A DNA stretch of 37,243 bases from an uncultured Bacteroidales bacterium. Lineage in GTDB: Bacteria; Bacteroidota; Bacteroidia; Bacteroidales; UBA3824. Position numbers and translations under genes: made by a program. The notes under the pieces were generated by a model, which was not told the origin of the DNA, did no database searches, and was given only the letters and a program-made list of their open reading frames with translations. The stretch is taken from positions 1-37,243 of the forward strand of contig CAMJWL010000012.1 of assembly GCA_946409405.1 (NCBI GenBank). The letters run 5' to 3'. Position 1 is the stretch's first letter, and the number at the start of each line of letters is the position of its first letter. This document shows positions 33,146 through 37,243 of the stretch, one piece after another.

Positions 33146-34285
33146 TTATGCACCTGGTGCCGGCGGGGGCGGAGGCGTTGCGCCGCCAAAGAGACCGGCG
33201 AGTTCGGGAACGGTGTTTGCCGCAGCCCAATTTGCCATGCCCTGCTTCCACACCTGCGTGTCGCCTGTCATCTGTCCCTGTGCCACCATCTGCTGCAACA
33301 TCTGAATCGGGAAGGGACCCATCTGCTGACCGTTGACAAACACATGGTACTGCGACATCATCGGCGGGGGTGTTGTCTGTCCGTAGCCCTGTGCATAGCC
33401 GCCTTGATTCATCATCTGCTGGTTCATCATCTGCTGCTGGTTCATCATGTTGTTCATCATCATCATGCCCATCATGCCTTCCATGCCGCCGCCACCGTTG
33501 CCGCCGTTGGCTGCTGCGGTCTTCATAGCGTCAGCCATGGACATCTGCTGGTACCTGTTCATGTCGCCGAGCATGTTCATGCCAGTGCCTTCGTCGAGTT
33601 TCTTCTGCAACTCTTCGGGCAGCGAGATGCTGTTGATGAGGAATTGAGTGAACTGCAAGCCGTACTCGCTGGTGTTGAGGTTCTTCATGCAAATCTCGCC
33701 GAGAGTCCTGTAATTGGCGGCGAGGTCGAGAAGCGACACCTTGCTCTCACCAATGGCGGTGATGAGGTTGTTGATGATAAGGCTGCGGAGTTCTTCGGCA
33801 ATCTCGCCTACGCGGAAATTGCTCTTGGTGCCAGAAACCTTCTGCACAAACAATCCCGGATCAACCACCCTGAACGAGTATGTGCCAAAAGCGCGGAGGC
33901 TCACACGTCCAAAGTCCTGGTCGCGCACGTAGAACACATTGGGTGTGCCCCACTTCTGCGCCGTAAAGGTCTTGGTGTTCACAAAGTACACCTCGCATTT
34001 GAACGGAGAATCAAGGCCATACTTCCAACTTTTCAGTTTGGTAAGCACGGGAATGTTGTTGGTGGTGAGTTCGTAACGACCCGGCTGAAAAATATCGCCG
34101 AGTTCTCCCTCGTTAACAAATACCGCGGCCTGCGACTCCCTCACGGTGAGTTGTGCGCCATTTTTGATTGCGTTGCCACGGCAATCGTACTGGTGGAGAA
34201 TAGTGTCTTGGCTCTGATCCTGCCACTCGATGACGTTAATGAGTTCGCCTTTGACGAAATCAACTATTGATCCAATAATACCCAT
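33146..34285 (-). CDS. SPFH-domain protein with C-terminal GYF_2 domain
   Basis: A 379-residue protein without a membrane helix. The N-terminus MGIIGSIVDFVKGELINVIE and the following SPFH domain (about 20-230: AVFVNEGELGDIFQPGRYEL, FRVGEIAEELRSLIINNL, YGLQFTQFLINSISLPEEL) match the YdjI-type SPFH proteins of Bacillus and relatives. Residues 255-305 are low-complexity, rich in Met, Asn, Gln and Gly. A GYF_2-like domain is at about 312-360 (YHVFVNGQQMGPFPIQMLQQMV, then WKQGMANW), usually a peptide-binding module. It ends with a Pro-rich tail. SPFH proteins of this type attach to membranes as scaffolds. The ATG at 34285 is preferred over the in-frame TTG two codons upstream. It has its own promoter and terminator and lies upstream of a SPOR gene on the same strand. 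Confidence 0.9.
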   Translation of the reverse strand: MGIIGSIVDFVKGELINVIEWQDQSQDTILHQYDCRGNAIKNGAQLTVRESQAAVFVNEGELGDIFQPGRYELTTNNIPVLTKLKSWKYGLDSPFKCEVYFVNTKTFTAQKWGTPNVFYVRDQDFGRVSLRAFGTYSFRVVDPGLFVQKVSGTKSNFRVGEIAEELRSLIINNLITAIGESKVSLLDLAANYRTLGEICMKNLNTSEYGLQFTQFLINSISLPEELQKKLDEGTGMNMLGDMNRYQQMSMADAMKTAAANGGNGGGGMEGMMGMMMMNNMMNQQQMMNQQMMNQGGYAQGYGQTTPPPMMSQYHVFVNGQQMGPFPIQMLQQMVAQGQMTGDTQVWKQGMANWAAANTVPELAGLFGGATPPPPPAPGA

Positions 34286-34333
34286 AGTCAATAAAGGTTT
34301 AGAATTATGATATTGTTGTTATTATTTACGGTG

Positions 34334-34364
34334 CTAATATATTAACATTTTTTTATCCGTCAAA
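34334..34364 (-). promoter_or_regulatory. Possible promoter of the SPFH-GYF gene (TTTG-N19-TATATTAG)
   Basis: On the minus strand TTTG (34364-34361) and TATATTAG (34341-34334) are 19 bases apart; the -7 box differs from TAnnTTTG at one position. The ATG is 48 bases downstream. Confidence 0.55.
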
Positions 34365-34392
34365 ATTTTTTCACTTTTTTTAGTTGTAATTT

Positions 34393-37227
34393 TTAATCAA
34401 ACATGAACATCACCTCGTCTTTTAAATTGAATGGTATCTCCGAATCGCCTACAAAAGTGGCTGCAAGGTCGTTTTTTTTGCGTTGGAACCTCTGGATTTT
34501 TTCTTCCACAGTGCCTTTGGAGATAAAACGGTATGCCATCACGGAGTTTTTCTGCCCCATGCGGTGCGCCCGCGCTATCGCCTGTTCCTCCACGGCGGGG
34601 TTCCACCACGGGTCTATTATAAATACGTAGTCGGCTTGTGTGAGGTTCAATCCCGTGCCGCCCGCCTTGATGGATATGAGGAACACAGGCACATTGTCGC
34701 CCTCAAACTTGCGCACAGCATCCTCCCTATTGTCGGTGCTGCCCGTGAGCATCGAATATCCTATACCAAGCGCGTCGAGATTGCGGGCGATGTGGTTAAG
34801 GTGTTGCACGAAGGAGGAGAACACCAATACTTTATGTCTCTGACCTATAACGTTTTGCAGGGCGCGGATTACCTCGTCGGTCTTGCCAGAACCGCCGTCG
34901 TAGCCGTCTTCTATTAAATAAGGTGTGCATGCTATCTGCCTCAGCCGCGTCAACGACTGCAAAACCATCACCGTGGATTTCTCAAAAATGCCCTGCTCCA
35001 TGATTTCAAGTATCGAATTGCGGGTGCGCGACTTCTCCGCCTCGTATATCTTTTGCTGCGAGTCGGTCATTTCGCAGAGGATGGTCTGCTCCACGAGGTC
35101 GGGCAAATCTTGCAACACCTGCTGCTTGGTGCGGCGGAGCATGAAGGGTGAGATTATTTTTTTTAACTTGACCGATGTTTCGCCGTCGAGTTTTTTCTCT
35201 ATGGGGCTTACATAATACCGCTTAAACGACGACAGGCTGCCGAGCAAACCAGGGTTGATGAAGTTGACCTGCGACCAAAGGTCAGACAACGAGTTTTCCA
35301 ACGGTGTGCCGGTCAACGCGAGTCGGTGTCGGCATTTGAGTTGCATGATGCTCTGATAGGCTTGGGACTCAGGGTTTTTTACGGTCTGACTTTCGTCCAG
35401 CACTATATAATTAAAAGTGCAGTCCGACAATTTCTCGATGTCGTTGCGCAAGGTGGCGTAGCCGGAGATTACGATGTCGAATAGCGGGAACGATTTGATG
35501 TGATCCATCCTGTTGTTGCCCGTAAACTCCAAAATCTTCAGATGCGGCACAAATTTCTTGGCCTCGCTCACCCAGTTGTATATCAGCGACTTGGGCACAA
35601 TCAGCAAGGAGGGTATCTTTTTGCTGAACGCAAACAGCCCTTCCGAAAAATCGCCCGCCTCCACCGCCGGACTATCCGACAACAAACTCAACGTACACAG
35701 CGTCTTGCCAAGTCCCATGTCGTCGGCAAGGCACGCGCCAAAATTGCAGTCCCTCATCATCCTGAGCCAATTGAACGCCACTATCTGATACGGGCGGAGG
35801 GTCGCCTTCACTTGCGAGGGCTGGCGGAGGGGTATTTTGTCGAAGTTGTCGAGTTTTTGGCGCAAGGCGGCTACGCGCTCCTCCACCCTGCCGTCAAGCG
35901 GCAACATATCGAGCGCGGAATATTGATAGGAGTGCAGTTGGATGCGGTTGTCCTTTTTATTGACCTCGCAGGCTCGCAACACGCCTTTGTAACGCTCAAA
36001 CCATTCGTCGGGCAACATGATTATGGAGCCGTCGGGCAGTTTAAACTCATGGATGTCGTTCAAGATATACGGCCTGAGCGCAACAAACGGCACATCCATA
36101 TTGTCGAGTTTTACGGTGGCATAGATGTCAAACCAGTCGTTGGCATAGGTTACCTTGAAGTCCAAGTGGACGCTGCCAGTATAATAACGGTGCGCCGACT
36201 TATTGACGTTGCTCTTGATGCCAGCCTTTGCAAGCCGCTCCTTGTTGGCAAGGATGGCGTTGACGGCGCAGTCGTACTGAAACTTGACGAGGTTTGACGA
36301 ATGTTTGATTCTATAAGTGCCAGGACGTTCCCTGCCGCCAAAAATCTCCGCCGCAGCCGCCTCTATTTGTTTTTCACGCTCCATATTGCGCACAAATTTC
36401 TCAAAATAATAGTCGCCGCCGTTCTCGTAAAACTTTACTACAATGATGTTTGCGCTCGTTGGGTCAAAATCCATGTCGTCGTACTTGAATTTGAGGCTGA
36501 TGACCGCGCCGCCAGTAATGTCGTTTTCCACCGACACTACGGCGCAGATTTTTGAAACTATGTCGATGATGCGGAAACCCTCAGCCTCCACGATGGCATT
36601 GGTGGCGATGGCACTTTTTACAAACTTTTGGAAGTATTCGAGTTCGGCGCGTTTTGGCACGGAGATATAGTCTTTCCCTACAAAAGGCGTCAGTTTATTG
36701 GCGTTGATGTCGCTAAATCGCAATAATTTCTTGTCTATCAATATATTGCAAGGCGAATCGGAAAGTACCACCACTTCTTTTTTTCGCAAGGAGACATTTT
36801 TGCCGCTGCACCTCGCCGTCAGATAATAACGTGTCTCCTCGTCGTCGCGCTCAAAATTGAACACGGCATGGGCGCGTTCCGGCATTATCTCTACCTCGTC
36901 TTCGGGCAGCACGGCGCGGATGTTGGGGCATATAAAGTAAATGCCTACGCCATTTTCTATGCAGAGGTCGATTATCTTCTCCACGTTGCCGTCCAACAAA
37001 TCGGGGTTTACGCGCCCGTGCTTGCGGAGCATCTTCTCGTTGCAGTCGGCGAGGTTGGCTATCTTCCTCTGATATTCTGGATACATATGTTCCTCGCCCT
37101 TGATATTCTCTGGCGACACCTTCATTTTAAACTCGTACAGGTCGCGGTCCTTGTTTTGCTCCACCATAAACGGCAGCAAGATGTGTCCCGTGTCAGAGTA
37201 GTAACGTATGATGACAATGAATTTCAA
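34393..37227 (-). CDS. SNF2-family DEAD/DEAH-like helicase
   Basis: A 944-residue ATP-dependent DNA translocase. Residues 1-470 are a family-specific N-terminal part without known motifs. The ATPase core then shows LRPYQIVAFNWLRMM near 477, Walker A DDMGLGKT (502-509), motif II DESQ (611-614, in place of DEAH), motif III LALTGTPLENS (636-646), motif V ISIKAGGTGLNL (851-862) and motif VI QAIARAHRMGQ (882-892). Length suits the Bacteroidota SNF2 type. An in-frame stop lies five codons upstream, so translation begins at TTG 37227 or, less likely, at ATG 37167; the N-terminal KFIVIIRYYSDTGHILLPF resembles the usual start of the family. The target is unknown; it has no visible phage-defence partners here, though upstream context is cut by the window. 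Confidence 0.92.
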   Translation of the reverse strand: MKFIVIIRYYSDTGHILLPFMVEQNKDRDLYEFKMKVSPENIKGEEHMYPEYQRKIANLADCNEKMLRKHGRVNPDLLDGNVEKIIDLCIENGVGIYFICPNIRAVLPEDEVEIMPERAHAVFNFERDDEETRYYLTARCSGKNVSLRKKEVVVLSDSPCNILIDKKLLRFSDINANKLTPFVGKDYISVPKRAELEYFQKFVKSAIATNAIVEAEGFRIIDIVSKICAVVSVENDITGGAVISLKFKYDDMDFDPTSANIIVVKFYENGGDYYFEKFVRNMEREKQIEAAAAEIFGGRERPGTYRIKHSSNLVKFQYDCAVNAILANKERLAKAGIKSNVNKSAHRYYTGSVHLDFKVTYANDWFDIYATVKLDNMDVPFVALRPYILNDIHEFKLPDGSIIMLPDEWFERYKGVLRACEVNKKDNRIQLHSYQYSALDMLPLDGRVEERVAALRQKLDNFDKIPLRQPSQVKATLRPYQIVAFNWLRMMRDCNFGACLADDMGLGKTLCTLSLLSDSPAVEAGDFSEGLFAFSKKIPSLLIVPKSLIYNWVSEAKKFVPHLKILEFTGNNRMDHIKSFPLFDIVISGYATLRNDIEKLSDCTFNYIVLDESQTVKNPESQAYQSIMQLKCRHRLALTGTPLENSLSDLWSQVNFINPGLLGSLSSFKRYYVSPIEKKLDGETSVKLKKIISPFMLRRTKQQVLQDLPDLVEQTILCEMTDSQQKIYEAEKSRTRNSILEIMEQGIFEKSTVMVLQSLTRLRQIACTPYLIEDGYDGGSGKTDEVIRALQNVIGQRHKVLVFSSFVQHLNHIARNLDALGIGYSMLTGSTDNREDAVRKFEGDNVPVFLISIKAGGTGLNLTQADYVFIIDPWWNPAVEEQAIARAHRMGQKNSVMAYRFISKGTVEEKIQRFQRKKNDLAATFVGDSEIPFNLKDEVMFMFD

Positions 37228-37243
37228 TGTATTTCTTTTTTAA

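Noticed and set aside
34393-37227. SNF2 helicase as part of an antiphage island (for example DISARM-like)
   Set aside because: No methyltransferase, nuclease, phospholipase D or DUF1998 gene is adjacent within the window; SNF2 proteins of this length are ordinary in Bacteroidota.

Overview
The window reads as a stretch of chromosome from a member of the Bacteroidota, probably Bacteroidales. This rests on several -33/-7 promoters of the TTTG-N19/20-TAnnTTTG type, the lack of Shine-Dalgarno sequences before most genes, the 29-codon MPSGKKRKRHK ribosomal-type protein, an OMP_b-brl_3 TonB-dependent-type receptor, LytS/LytTR signalling and SPYSRYGLGD-type outer-membrane proteins. I see no tRNA, rRNA, transposase, integrase or CRISPR array. 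Most of the window is core genome, and coding is dense: no gap between genes exceeds about 220 bases.

Layout. 1-688 (minus): start of RNase G/E (cut by the window edge), a tiny AURKAIP1/COX24-type ribosomal protein, and HU. 902-4466 (minus): ftsK then lolA, closed by a strong intrinsic terminator. 4599-6614 (minus): uvrB. 6740-8971 (plus): a TPR/membrane/SpoIIE-type phosphatase, whose stop codon abuts that of a convergent stand-alone receiver (8972-9361, minus). 9445-14212 (plus): coaX, outer-membrane barrel protein, periplasmic TPR protein, lptC and a small membrane protein. 14315-16834 (plus): a double-VOC-domain protein and a threonine-synthase-family PLP enzyme, ended by a perfect 24-bp hairpin. 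16963-23195 (minus): a three-gene operon in the order triple-SPOR protein, very long flotillin-like protein, FloA-like flotillin. 23410-24531 (plus): nucleotidyltransferase-fold protein. 24710-30417 (plus): TonB-dependent-type receptor, LytS-type kinase, LytTR regulator and CE15-like esterase. 30427-32943 (minus): SPOR protein, folP, small outer-membrane barrel. 33146-34285 (minus): SPFH protein with a C-terminal GYF_2-like domain. 34393-37227 (minus): SNF2-family helicase.

The best candidate for something undescribed is the SPOR/flotillin operon at 16963-23195. It joins a secreted protein with three SPOR-like repeats to two SPFH/flotillin proteins whose N-terminal helical repeat, which as I recall it occurs about twice in Bacillus FloA, appears expanded to about five and about nine copies. 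The FloA-like member also carries a lipoprotein signal in front of its membrane segment. A second SPFH gene next to a second SPOR gene lies about 10 kb away (31909-34285). An envelope-domain or division-site organising role is inference. Other items worth following are an AT-rich palindromic repeat that has run into the lptC signal peptide, the unresolved substrate of the PLP enzyme (threonine versus cysteate), and an esterase with a changed CE15 signature motif in the same cluster as a LytS/LytTR pair.
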